Source of the DNA: Coprobacter secundus
GTDB taxonomy: Bacteria; Bacteroidota; Bacteroidia; Bacteroidales; Coprobacteraceae
Direction: 5' to 3'
DNA: 64,000 nucleotides
Assembly: GCA_000803105.1 (NCBI GenBank)
Contig: JTDA01000002.1
Coordinates: 124,001 to 188,000, forward strand
In this document: positions 26,737-37,300 of the stretch, one piece after another
Numbering within the stretch: the first letter of the stretch is position 1
Layout: each line of letters starts with the position of its first letter
Program-made: the position numbers and the translations under genes
The notes under the pieces: model-generated
Seen by the model: only the letters and a program-made list of their open reading frames with translations
Database searches by the model: none
Told to the model about the DNA's origin: nothing

Positions 26737-27438
26737 TTATTTTTTTAATGATTTTAAAAAATTCTGATAAGGAGCAATACTATTCTGCATCATAGACTGA
26801 ACCCCCTTACTGGTAATTGTACCACCAGATATAGCATCGACATATTCTGCTCCATTTACGGGCTTCTGCCCCTTTTTCTCAACAGCTACAGATTTAAAAT
26901 CTCCATCAACAAAAAAATGTTTACCTTGATATTGATCTGAAAACATAGGTTTTTCTATTTCTGCACCTAATCCTGGAGTTTCTCCCTGATGAGCAAAAAA
27001 AGCACCATAAATAGTATCTCCATCCGTATCGACAGAGACATATCCCCAAATTGGTCCCCATAAACCAGCACCATACATCGGGAAAATATATTTCTCAGCT
27101 CCATCATCTAATCGACAAACAAATACGGGTAATTCTCTTTTATCCGGGTCTAATTTTACCTGAGCTGCAACATCTACATCAAAGGCATTGCCTTCTATTT
27201 TATCACCCTGTTTATCAATAATGTACGAATCGACGATATATTTTTTATATAAATCCTGTGCATTCGTCGCATCTGAAGAAATATTTACAGAACTCAATAT
27301 CTGCTTCATCTTATCTATTTCTACATTTTTTGTCTGTTGAGGTTTCAACGACAACGATGCAAAGGCTAACACTGCAGCGACAACAACTACCATCACTGAA
27401 GCATATATTATTGTATAACCATTACTCTGCTTATTCAT
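26737..27438 (-). CDS. nqrC: Na+-translocating NADH:quinone reductase subunit C
   Basis: The 233-aa protein has a single N-terminal membrane helix (about 8-28) and a periplasmic FMN-binding domain. The covalent flavin site is SGGTITS, with Thr207 as the expected acceptor; the family consensus is SGAT, so Gly replaces Ala here while the acceptor is kept. PGLGAEIE, another family motif, is present. The flavin transferase ApbE that would attach FMN is not in this window. It lies between nqrB (11 nt) and nqrD (15 nt). Confidence 0.95.
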   Translation of the reverse strand: MNKQSNGYTIIYASVMVVVVAAVLAFASLSLKPQQTKNVEIDKMKQILSSVNISSDATNAQDLYKKYIVDSYIIDKQGDKIEGNAFDVDVAAQVKLDPDKRELPVFVCRLDDGAEKYIFPMYGAGLWGPIWGYVSVDTDGDTIYGAFFAHQGETPGLGAEIEKPMFSDQYQGKHFFVDGDFKSVAVEKKGQKPVNGAEYVDAISGGTITSKGVQSMMQNSIAPYQNFLKSLKK

Positions 27439-27449
27439 AACTTCATTTT

Positions 27450-28661
27450 TTATGCATTAGTATTAGCTCGTTTGAGTCGTTTCTTAACATTGCTTTCTAC
27501 CACGAAATAATCGATCAGAGGCGCGAACACATTCATCAACAATACAGCAAGCATAGCTCCTTCAGGATAGCCTGTATTATATACACGAATTAAAATAGCG
27601 ATGACACCTATCATAAAACCATAAATATATTTTCCCAATGTTGTACGAGCTCCTGTTACGGGATCAGTCGCCATAAATACAGCTGCAAAAGCAAATCCAC
27701 CTAAACAAACCTGGTCAAGCGGAGACAACATCGAACCCGGATAAGTTGATGAAGCAAACAAATTTGCAATATATCCCATAAATAATCCACCGACAAACAC
27801 CGACAACATAATCCGCCAACTAGCTATTCGTGTAAACAACAAGATTGCAGCACCGATAAGAATAGCCAAAGTTGATGTCTCGCCAATAGAGCCTGGAATC
27901 AATCCAACAAAAGAATCCCACAATGAAATAGGCTCACCCAATATGTTGGTCAAATGTACTTGTCCGCCTGTCGTTGTAGCAACCTGTCCCAGAGGTGTTG
28001 CCCCTGAAAAATTATCAACGATCGTGCCCGCTCCTAGACCAAAAGTATCGGACGTCCTCACAAATACAGCATCTCCCGACATTTTTGATGGATATGCAAA
28101 GAAAAGGAAAGCCCTTGTTACCAATGCAACATTAAACACATTCATACCTGTTCCTCCAAACACTTCCTTGGCAAAAATAACAGCAAATGCTGTTGCGACA
28201 GCAATCATCCATAATGGAGTATCTACAGGAACAATCATCGGTATAAGAATCCCCGATACTAAAAATCCTTCTTGAATTTCATGTCCTCGTATCTGAGCTG
28301 CTGTAAACTCAATACCTAAACCAACAACATATGATACAATAATCTTAGGAAGAACTGCCAAAAATCCGAAAAGAAAGGTTGTCCAAAATCCCGTATTATC
28401 ACTTTCACCTATAGCCAAATAATGCTGATAGCCAACATTGTACATTCCGACTAATAATGCCGGAATCAAGGCTAGAATAACCACAGACATTGTCCGTTTG
28501 GCATCTATACTGTCATGGATATGTACACCTGATTTCGACGTGGTTGCCGGAACAAATAGAAAAGTCTCGAATCCTTCAAATACCGATTGAAACTTCTCGA
28601 ATTTTCCACCTGGTTCGAAATTAGGTTTTATTTTATCGATATAATTTCTTAATGCTTTCAA
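27450..28661 (-). CDS. nqrB: Na+-translocating NADH:quinone reductase subunit B
   Basis: NqrB is the large membrane subunit that carries covalent FMN and riboflavin and contains the sodium path. The 403-aa protein has about ten hydrophobic helices and the flavinylation motif D-N-F-S-G-A-T-P with Thr222 as FMN acceptor. The GLGIEFTAAQIRGHEIQEG-type loop (here around residues 122-140) and the PVDTPLWM segment are typical. It starts 28 nt after nqrA and is followed by nqrC after 11 nt. The identification is secure. Confidence 0.97.
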   Translation of the reverse strand: MKALRNYIDKIKPNFEPGGKFEKFQSVFEGFETFLFVPATTSKSGVHIHDSIDAKRTMSVVILALIPALLVGMYNVGYQHYLAIGESDNTGFWTTFLFGFLAVLPKIIVSYVVGLGIEFTAAQIRGHEIQEGFLVSGILIPMIVPVDTPLWMIAVATAFAVIFAKEVFGGTGMNVFNVALVTRAFLFFAYPSKMSGDAVFVRTSDTFGLGAGTIVDNFSGATPLGQVATTTGGQVHLTNILGEPISLWDSFVGLIPGSIGETSTLAILIGAAILLFTRIASWRIMLSVFVGGLFMGYIANLFASSTYPGSMLSPLDQVCLGGFAFAAVFMATDPVTGARTTLGKYIYGFMIGVIAILIRVYNTGYPEGAMLAVLLMNVFAPLIDYFVVESNVKKRLKRANTNA

Positions 28662-28689
28662 TGTTATATAAATTTTATTGATTATAAGT

Positions 28690-30039
28690 TTAGTTCATCT
28701 CTTTCATCAATTCGTCAAGGCCATTACGAATAATTTTCTGAATTTCGAGCTTCGATGTATCGACAAATTCACACAAGGCAAAATCTTCCGGAGCAACTTC
28801 ATAAATACCCAAATTTTCCATCTTTTCTACATCAAATGCAATAGTTGCTTTAATCAAAAATTCAGGAAGGATATTCATCGGAAACACTCTATCATATTCT
28901 CCAGACATAATGATAGCTCGCTCTCCCCCATTCAAACGTGCATCAAGTACATATTCTTTTTTCTTTCCTAACAACCAAGTAAAATATGCATGGCTTACAC
29001 TATATTTCCTCAATCCCGGTGTCGCCCATCCCAATAATTCATGACAATCGTCTCCCTCAGGAATAACAGTTATCTGACTATGAGGAGCTCTCAAATAATC
29101 ATTTTCCGAGACTTTTGTACCGGTCAGTACATTACCACTGATATAGCGCTGATGATAATTGGTCTTTTTTACTCTTTCAGACAAAATTGAATCTATACGA
29201 GCGCCCAACCGAGTCCGAACATATAAAGGCTTTTTTATTTCAGACCCAGTAACTGCTACTATACGAGAAAAATCGACAATACCATTGTTCAATAAACGGC
29301 CAATAAACAAAACATCAAATGCACTCATCGTCCAAACAACGTCTCCTTTGTTTATCGGCGCAATATGCTGTATCTGCACGCCAACGTTCCCTGCAGGATG
29401 AGGCCCTTCGAAAAGAACAGATTCGACATTTGATACAGAAATAGGATTACTGACCGACATACCAACGTATACTTTCCCTGACGTCAATTTTCTCAAAGCA
29501 TCTAGTCCTGTCTGAAAATTTATTTCATCACCTTTCAATACAAAATTGAAATCTGGAGCCAATGGTGCTGTATCCCATGCTGTAACAAAAATATCCCGAG
29601 GATTAACTTCCGGATTAGCAATAACATCATATGGACGTTGCTTTATAAATGGAAATATACCAGACTGCAATAACAAATCTTTAATTTGTTCTCCCGTAAG
29701 ATCGTCTACATTTTTCTTACCAAACTCGACATACGTTTGTTCGGTATCTGCTTTTACTGTAATATCCAGCACTTTTCGACGTTCACCCCTATTAATAGCC
29801 ACAACTTCACCACTTACCGGTGATACAAATTGAACCTCCGGCCGATTTTTGTCATACATAAGAGGAGCTCCCGCATCGACATGCTCGCCAGGTTTAACTA
29901 CAACTTTAGGTACAACGCCATGAAAATCGTCCGGTATTATTGCGAAATATTCGCTAACCGCAGCTTCTTCAACTACGTTAACCGGCCTCCCTTTCAGGTT
30001 TATATCTAAGCCTTTCTTTAATTTCACCACATTTGCCAT
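28690..30039 (-). CDS. nqrA: Na+-translocating NADH:quinone reductase subunit A
   Basis: The 449-aa soluble subunit A of the sodium-pumping NADH:quinone reductase is the first gene of the nqrABCDEF operon. It has no membrane segment. The N-terminus (KLKKGLDINLKGRP) and the barrel-sandwich VKPGEHVDAGAPLMYDK followed by SPVSGEVVAINRG are characteristic, as is the central EGPHPAGNVGVQI segment. Together with NqrB it contributes to quinone reduction. A promoter with a -7 element at 30071-30078 lies about 32 nt upstream. The full operon shows the organism makes a sodium gradient from NADH. Confidence 0.97.
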   Translation of the reverse strand: MANVVKLKKGLDINLKGRPVNVVEEAAVSEYFAIIPDDFHGVVPKVVVKPGEHVDAGAPLMYDKNRPEVQFVSPVSGEVVAINRGERRKVLDITVKADTEQTYVEFGKKNVDDLTGEQIKDLLLQSGIFPFIKQRPYDVIANPEVNPRDIFVTAWDTAPLAPDFNFVLKGDEINFQTGLDALRKLTSGKVYVGMSVSNPISVSNVESVLFEGPHPAGNVGVQIQHIAPINKGDVVWTMSAFDVLFIGRLLNNGIVDFSRIVAVTGSEIKKPLYVRTRLGARIDSILSERVKKTNYHQRYISGNVLTGTKVSENDYLRAPHSQITVIPEGDDCHELLGWATPGLRKYSVSHAYFTWLLGKKKEYVLDARLNGGERAIIMSGEYDRVFPMNILPEFLIKATIAFDVEKMENLGIYEVAPEDFALCEFVDTSKLEIQKIIRNGLDELMKEMN

Positions 30040-30070
30040 GTTGATTTCAATAAATTTTAGAATTTGGGTG

Positions 30071-30104
30071 CAAAGATAGCCTTTTTACACCAATTTATAA
30101 CAAA
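30071..30104 (-). promoter_or_regulatory. promoter of the nqr operon
   Basis: On the minus strand TTTG (30104-30101) precedes TATCTTTG (30078-30071) by 22 nt, close to the TTTG-N19-TAnnTTTG pattern. The predicted start near 30065 leaves a leader of about 26 nt. The rest of the 308-nt gap between nqrA and ppx is AT-rich and shows only this promoter and the ppx terminator. Confidence 0.55.
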
Positions 30105-30285
30105 AAATATTTCAAATAAAGATTTTTTTCTTTATTTAGCTCCTTAATAGTCAATTATAAAGCTTATTTATCAGGCATTGCCATCTTTATTTTTCATTTT
30201 TTAATAAATTCTGCTATTTCAAGATTACAAAGTAGTTTTATAAAAAATCAATTTGACTAAAAAAACAGCTTTAACCAAACAACAC

Positions 30286-30322
30286 AAAAAAGCAGTGAAT
30301 CAAGAAGAAACCACTGCTTTTT
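30286..30322 (-). terminator. terminator of the ppx gene
   Basis: On the minus strand AAAAAGCAGTG, a 14-nt loop and CACTGCTTTTTT form an 11-bp stem ending in a T-run, 26 nt after the Ppx/GppA stop codon. Confidence 0.88.
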
Positions 30323-30347
30323 ATAAAAATTTAATATTTTTTTTCTT

Positions 30348-31256
30348 TTATTTATCCCAATCAGGATGTTCTGCAAGATATTGTTCACACAGGGAATAAG
30401 TAATACCATCAACTATTCCAATTGTCGGAACCCAAATTTCTGTAGCTTTTACATGATGTGCTATTTGTAAATATAGTTCAGCTGCAGGAACAATTACATC
30501 TGCCCTATCGGGTTTCAAATCGAACTTACGGATCCTCTCCTTTACCGGTATAGCACTAAGCATATCTAACTCTTCTCGTAACTTTACGGTAGTCAAGGGT
30601 ACCCCTTTAGGGAGTTCGGATATTCGAAATAACTTATTGATATTTCCTCCTGAACCAATAACGGACAATTTCGGATATCCTTCAGATAAAAGCTTAAGGT
30701 CATTATACATACGCAAAAGCTCAACCTTATCGACCTTATTATTTAATATACGTACTGTGCCTATGTTATAAGACGCGGAGCTCTTCAGAACCCTATTACT
30801 AATCAAGCTGATTTCTGTACTCCCCCCGCCAACGTCTACATAAATATAATCCCCTGGTCGATTTAACTCATCGACAATATGGCTATCATAAACTATCCGG
30901 GCTTCTTCCTGTCCATTTACAATCTCAATTTCAACGCCCGTTTTCTCTACAATATATTTTGTGACTTCTTTTCCGTTCTCTGCATCCCTCATAGCTGAAG
31001 TCGCACAAGCTCTATAAGACTGCACGTTATATATCTGCATCAATTGCCTGAAAGCTTTTACTAATCGGAGCAACTTCCCAGTTTTATCATTAGATATCCG
31101 TCCTAAAGTAAATGCATCTTGTCCTAACCGTAATGGGACACGAACCATGAAGACTTTTGTTAAATTTTCAATGGTTTCTCCATGAGCAATACCTTTTATC
31201 ATCAAACGAACGGCATTAGAACCTATATCTATCGCAGCAAAATTTAGTTTGTCCAT
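30348..31256 (-). CDS. Ppx/GppA family exopolyphosphatase
   Basis: The 302-aa cytoplasmic protein has the ASKHA phosphatase fold of the Ppx/GppA family: phosphate loop AIDIGSNAVRLMI at the N-terminus, TSAMRDAENG, the second phosphate loop VDVGGGSTEI and the VIGSGGNINKL motif. It hydrolyses polyphosphate or pppGpp; the short form seen here lacks the C-terminal HD-like domain of E. coli Ppx, as is common in Bacteroidota. It lies 89 nt after sprA on the same strand and ends in its own terminator. Confidence 0.9.
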   Translation of the reverse strand: MDKLNFAAIDIGSNAVRLMIKGIAHGETIENLTKVFMVRVPLRLGQDAFTLGRISNDKTGKLLRLVKAFRQLMQIYNVQSYRACATSAMRDAENGKEVTKYIVEKTGVEIEIVNGQEEARIVYDSHIVDELNRPGDYIYVDVGGGSTEISLISNRVLKSSASYNIGTVRILNNKVDKVELLRMYNDLKLLSEGYPKLSVIGSGGNINKLFRISELPKGVPLTTVKLREELDMLSAIPVKERIRKFDLKPDRADVIVPAAELYLQIAHHVKATEIWVPTIGIVDGITYSLCEQYLAEHPDWDK

Positions 31257-31345
31257 TTTAAACTTCTTTTCTAATTGCGAAGATAATTCAAAAAAGGAAA
31301 ATCAAAACACTGAAAATATCTTTTAATATCTGTCACATTTCTTTT

Positions 31346-34300
31346 TTATCGCATCAAACTAAGTCGCACCGCAACGCCAAAACTACTATCAGATATCGGA
31401 TATGAGGTTGAAGAAACCAAAGGTGTATTTATTTGCCGGTCATAAAAAGCCCTTAACGTAATTAGTTTACTCAGAGCATAATCAGCAGAAAATGAAATGG
31501 TTAATGTTTTTGTTCCACTTGTTGCTTGAGTAAAGTTCTGCTCAATACGACGTATCAGTGCCTGATTTTTCCGAAATGAAAAATCTGCCCGTAAAGTCAA
31601 GTCATTATTAAATGATTCCATTTTATCATTTTTCAACTTTAAGACAGCATTAAAATTGGCAATCTTATATCCCGCGCCAACGGTAATATCTTGAGTAGAA
31701 GATTCCACTATTTGTCCGGCTGCAGAATTCAAACTCAAATTTCTTGTATCCTTATACTCTGCACGAAGTGTCACATTGTTATTCATCGTCATATCTATGC
31801 CTAACAAAGGAGCAAAACTCTCCGTAATACTTACCGAGGATATATCGAAAGGAGATGAAGGTACAGGATTTCCTGATATCTCATCCTTCACAAATCCCCA
31901 CCCATCACTATCTCCGCCAACAGCTTCTAACCAATTTAAGTAAGAAGAAAAAGAACCTACACTGTATGTACAACGGTATGCATGGCTCAAAACTATACTT
32001 TTAAAATATTTTTTCAATTTTTGTATTTTCCCCAAACCATCATAGGTTATACGCCAATTGGGTAATAAACTTTTTAATGACGGAAAAGCTGTCAATCCTA
32101 CTTTGTTTGGATTCTTTCCTGAATACGCAGCTATAAAAGCCGGAATCATTACATCCGACGAACTAAGACTCACTCCCCCATTTTGCGAGTTATAAGGACG
32201 TCCTGCCAATAACGGATTATTTTGAGCTATATATCCTGATTTTGGATAATGTAAATTCCTACCAGCGTATAAATTTTCAATACGATTGGCTATTATCTGA
32301 CGATATGCTAAAAAGTTCTCAAAAGCTTTAGAACTATAACCATTACTTGCCTTTGAGCCTCTCAATGAAGTTTTTATGGCAATGTGGGTCATTGTAAAAT
32401 TACCACCCTGTATCTGAGGCATACCATCATACATAAATTGTACCTGATTGTTGTGATTATGTGTACGATTTGCATTCAGAGTAATTTTCAGTCCTTTTAT
32501 CGGTTCTAAGGATGCATCTATTTGTACTTCTTCTGTACGATTTATAACTACAGGACTTACCAACGAATCACTGACAATCAACCAATCTTTGTCCATTATT
32601 TTACGAATATAATCCTCATCGGTAAATCCAAAAGCAAAATCCAGTCCAGGTGCTAATATATCATAGGAATTGGACTGTCCAAAAATGTCACCTACATTCG
32701 GCTTAAATGAAGGGACATACATCGTATTTGAACGACGATAGCGTATATTGACATTACGCACCATCATTGCAAAACGAGACGTATATTCGGCAGCTTTATA
32801 CCAAAGCTGATCCTCTGGTCTTTTTCCCGGAGTAATCGTAAGTTTTATATGTGCTGTATCACGAGTCAATATTTGTATATTATTTTTATCTACAATTTTA
32901 TATTTTACCGGATAAATTCTACCATCTGACCCTTTCGCCGTTACTGACAGCTTTTTATTGTCTAAATTATGCCGTATCGACACAGACGTATCAGATTTTA
33001 ACGTTATCTGGCGTGTAAATGGTTTTCTTTTTTTCTGACTGGAGACCGAACTTCGTGAAGAATTGCTAAATTTTCGATTTACATTCTTCAAAAACTTCGA
33101 TTTATTATAAAGGGCCTCCAAATTAGCCCGGCCATCAAAATTCCACTGTCCTTGATTATTAATACTATTTCCCAAATTTGTCTCAGCATCAACAGCAACT
33201 CCCCTATCCCACGCATAAGTAGAGTTATATTTTACAGAGAAGTTTGCCCAATCTAATGCAGGAATCTTATTCAACGGTACATCAAATGATGCATTAAAAG
33301 TTTGATTATAATTCCACGGCCGACCAAGTTGAAGGATACTGTGCATTACCGTATCTTTCCAAGCTTTATATTCATCGGGATAAAGCTCCTTATTTACAAT
33401 TCCAGCAGGTTCGTCAATACGGGCATTCGTCATTGTAGCCAATGAGAAATTCAATGTCTTTGTTAAATTCCACTGTATTCCAAACTGACGATCCCAAAGG
33501 AAATTTTTATTTATGGATACAGGCAATTGCATATCAATCCCTTCGTCTAAATCACGTAATTGCTGCTCATAGTAATAACGCGACATATTTGTGTTAAACG
33601 TTATATTATTGGGCAAATAATTAAGTCCAAAATCCTTAAATAATCTTAAATGTTTAGACTTGCTTTTTATAAATTTAAATGGAGTCCATGGTTTTACATA
33701 AGGAGTATATGTATAACCAAAATTACCTCGGTGGTCATAGGTATTTTCAAATAACGTCGTAGGATTCTTTTTACTCTGCCGGTTGTATGAATAGCTAAAA
33801 GTGAAGTTAGCAGGATCATAAGGCATCGGATTTTTACTTTGAATATCAACTCTTAATCCTGAAAGACTAAAACTCTCGATAGTAGAACGATCAATTGAAT
33901 ATTCTTTTATTGAATCTTTTTCTTCTTTGGTGACTGCTGCATCTAAAGCATCCTTCAATAAAACGTCCTGATCAAGAGGATTATATTTAGGAGTATTTAT
34001 CTCTTCCGATAATGAATAAAACAATGGAATTTTTACCTTCGCTTTTTCTGGGAAGAATCGTCCTAAATCTACCATCGTTGCAACATTATACTGATAATAA
34101 TTTTCCATTCTTCGCTCAGTCAGACTTTGGTCTAAGCCACCAAAACCAATTGTTTCAATATGCCCACCAACGTTTACAGTTGCAATATCAGATACACTCA
34201 GATTTACATTAGCCCGAGCAGCCCAACCACCATCTTCATCAAAACCTGTAAGTCTCAATTCATTCACCCAAACAACAGCATCTTTCTCTGTTGCCGAATT

Positions 34301-37300
34301 ATTCCTGACACCAATAAAAATAGAAGCAATATCGGACAAACTGGGATTACCTATCACAGAAACTTTATTTTTGGGATGATCAGGATCGTACATCGTATAT
34401 AAAGTCGTATAATTTACCGATGCATCACCCCTTCTTTTGGCAGCATTACGTTTCAACTTCAAATCGGTAAGCAGTGATAACGGAAAATCAAACATATTTT
34501 GCGAAGGCCAAACAGCATTCTGGTCCTCTGCATTATATGTATTATAAGTTCCTGGAGCTGTAAGGTCTAATGGTATTTCATATTCATAATAATTACTTTT
34601 ATAATCAGAGCCTAATCGAATAAATACGGCCAATTCACCATTTGCCAGACTTGATTTATCGTCAATCAACTTTTCTGCATGAGTAAACATTTGTAAACGC
34701 TTGTAAGTGCGCATATCCAAATTTGTATTTTTATATACACCTCTTGCTGCTTTAGATGGTAAATTTTGTACCTTCAATGACAACGCTTGCTCATTTAATT
34801 GAGTAATCTGAGACTGGCTCGGATCAACAATACGAGTAACACCTGGAGGCAAGACGTAATTTACAGGAACCTGACCTGCATTTTCCTCAATATTTACCGT
34901 AGATACATCCAAGTCTCCTTCTGCCGGTAAATTTGTACCTCCAGTATTATTTGACAAACTATAACTATATGTCCTCCAGTCTCCTCTAACTAGTTCCATT
35001 GTAGCAAATCTCAGATGAGTCTCTTCTTCAAAACCGGTCAAAAATATACGAGCAAAACGAATAGTTCGAAAGTCTTGAATACTTCCAACTTTTTCCCGAG
35101 GAGCGTGTGTCCCATCACTGGTGTCATCCTTCAACGGTATTTTAAACTGATACCAGGTTACCTCTTCCTGTTTCCCATTTCTTAACTTTACTGTTGTTGT
35201 TCGCTTGTCGGTAATATAGTTACGCCCAACTTGTAAATCTTCTTTTCTAATGGAAACTTTATATTGATAATAACGTTCATATTCATTCAGTGTATTATCT
35301 TGATTGATATCTTCCACATCAGGAACACTTTTAGACGATTGGTAGTATCTATCAGAAGCATCGTCAGGAGAAGATGAATTTCCCTCAACACCGTTATAAT
35401 GCTTATAACGGCTCAAAATATTCATTTCTGCATTATCATAATCAACACCTCGATAAAAATGATAATTATCACCTGCCGGATCATTCAACGGAGAGAATTG
35501 GTCTTGGCTCATTCTTTCTTGAGCTTCCATAGACAACTTCGTTCTCAATTCCTGCAAAAAATTTGCATATGTTGGATAAGTAAACTCTTCATCATTTGAT
35601 AATCCGTCCAACCCAACATCTTGTTTCTCTCTAGCACCTTCAGAGTTATCAAAAGCATATACCATAGATTGCCGTTTTGAGACTTTACCCCATACGGTCT
35701 TAGCTAGATGAGTCGTATCTCCGTCAATAGGTAAACCATTCTCAAAAGACTTCATTCCATCTTTCAATATGTCTTCTGAAATCTCTCCAAAATTAAAATA
35801 TAAGTCTCCTCCATCGTGGGTTCCATTTTCGTCTTCCAAAAATGGATCGAGCATCCAGAATTGAACATATTCGATATTTGCCGCCTCAAAATCCGGAGTA
35901 TCCATTTTTCTCATAATTCCCCCCCAACGCTTCTGAGGATTGGTAAAATAACCATTGGCATCCATATTGTCCACATCCATATTATAGGGTCCACGTTCCT
36001 GAGGATAATAAGAAAGATTCAATACTTGCAATGTGGATGACTCTCCATAGCCCAGCTCTTTATTCGGAAAAATCTCACTAATGTCTATTTCTCTCACATA
36101 ATGACTCGATAGCTGATCTAAATCATTCTTAATATGAGATGGTACTAAAGATGAATTTCTTTGAGTAAACATCCGATCAATGTAATACCAAGACAACAAG
36201 GACCTATTTTTTCCATACTTAATATCGTTCGATAACTTCGATTCCTCAAACATAGACGGTGTGGAAGCAATCACCCAAGAATATGGTGTACGGATATCTA
36301 ATCCCGTCTGAGAAGATTCAAAATCATCAATATATGAAGTAGAATTATTTTTAGCTTTGCCCGGTATAAGCTGAGCAAACTCCGCATTTAATGCTAATCT
36401 CGAAGGTGCTGTCGCATTTACTGTCGGTATTTTATTTACCAAAGAGGTTAACCATTGGAACTCGGTATTATAAGAGGTATTTAATCCCCATAATGTATTA
36501 TTTAATACTTCATCTCCGATATTTACTTTTTCTGTCAATGATTTTTCTCCTAAGTGCATAATAGTAGCACCAATATTAAAATTTTTAGAAAAAGCATAAT
36601 TCAAATCAAGCCCCACCATCGTCTTTCGCTGCATATTGAAAAACGACTGGTTTTCAAGAGAGACGCTAATCGGTGTGCCTGAATCAATATAGCTTTGGTT
36701 AAGTATCGTAACAATCCCAGACGAATAATCTACTGAATAATCAACATTCTCTGTCAGTGTCATTCCTCCGGCTGTCACTCGAACTGACCCTCTTGGCACA
36801 TTCATGGCGTTTAACCGAATTTCTGCACCGGACGATGCTTGATATTCTCCCTTAATTACAAACTTATTCTTTTCCGCAAATTGTCTCGCAACCGTCAAAG
36901 TGGAATCATATAATTCTTGATAGACATACTTGTCTACATCAGGAATATTCCCAATTTTAGCTTTCAAATGTGAACCAAACGGTTCAACCACGGGGAAAAT
37001 AACTCGGCCAGTCGATGCCAAAACTGTATATCCTTCTATAAAGTCAAAGAATCCATTCGGATTAGCCTCATTATTATTATCCAATCTATCAAGGTTCATT
37101 ACTTTCAGCAAGGTCTGATCTTTAATATTCCCGACAGGCATATATGCTAAAGTTGTACCGGCTGTATCGCTCTTATAATATATATCCAATCGAAACTTAT
37201 CTTTCTGAACTTGCATTGCATTCAAAGAATAAACATTCTTCATCATCAGTTTCCATATAGGTAACTGTGTTGTTACTGTTGTCCCTTTCAACAATTTCAA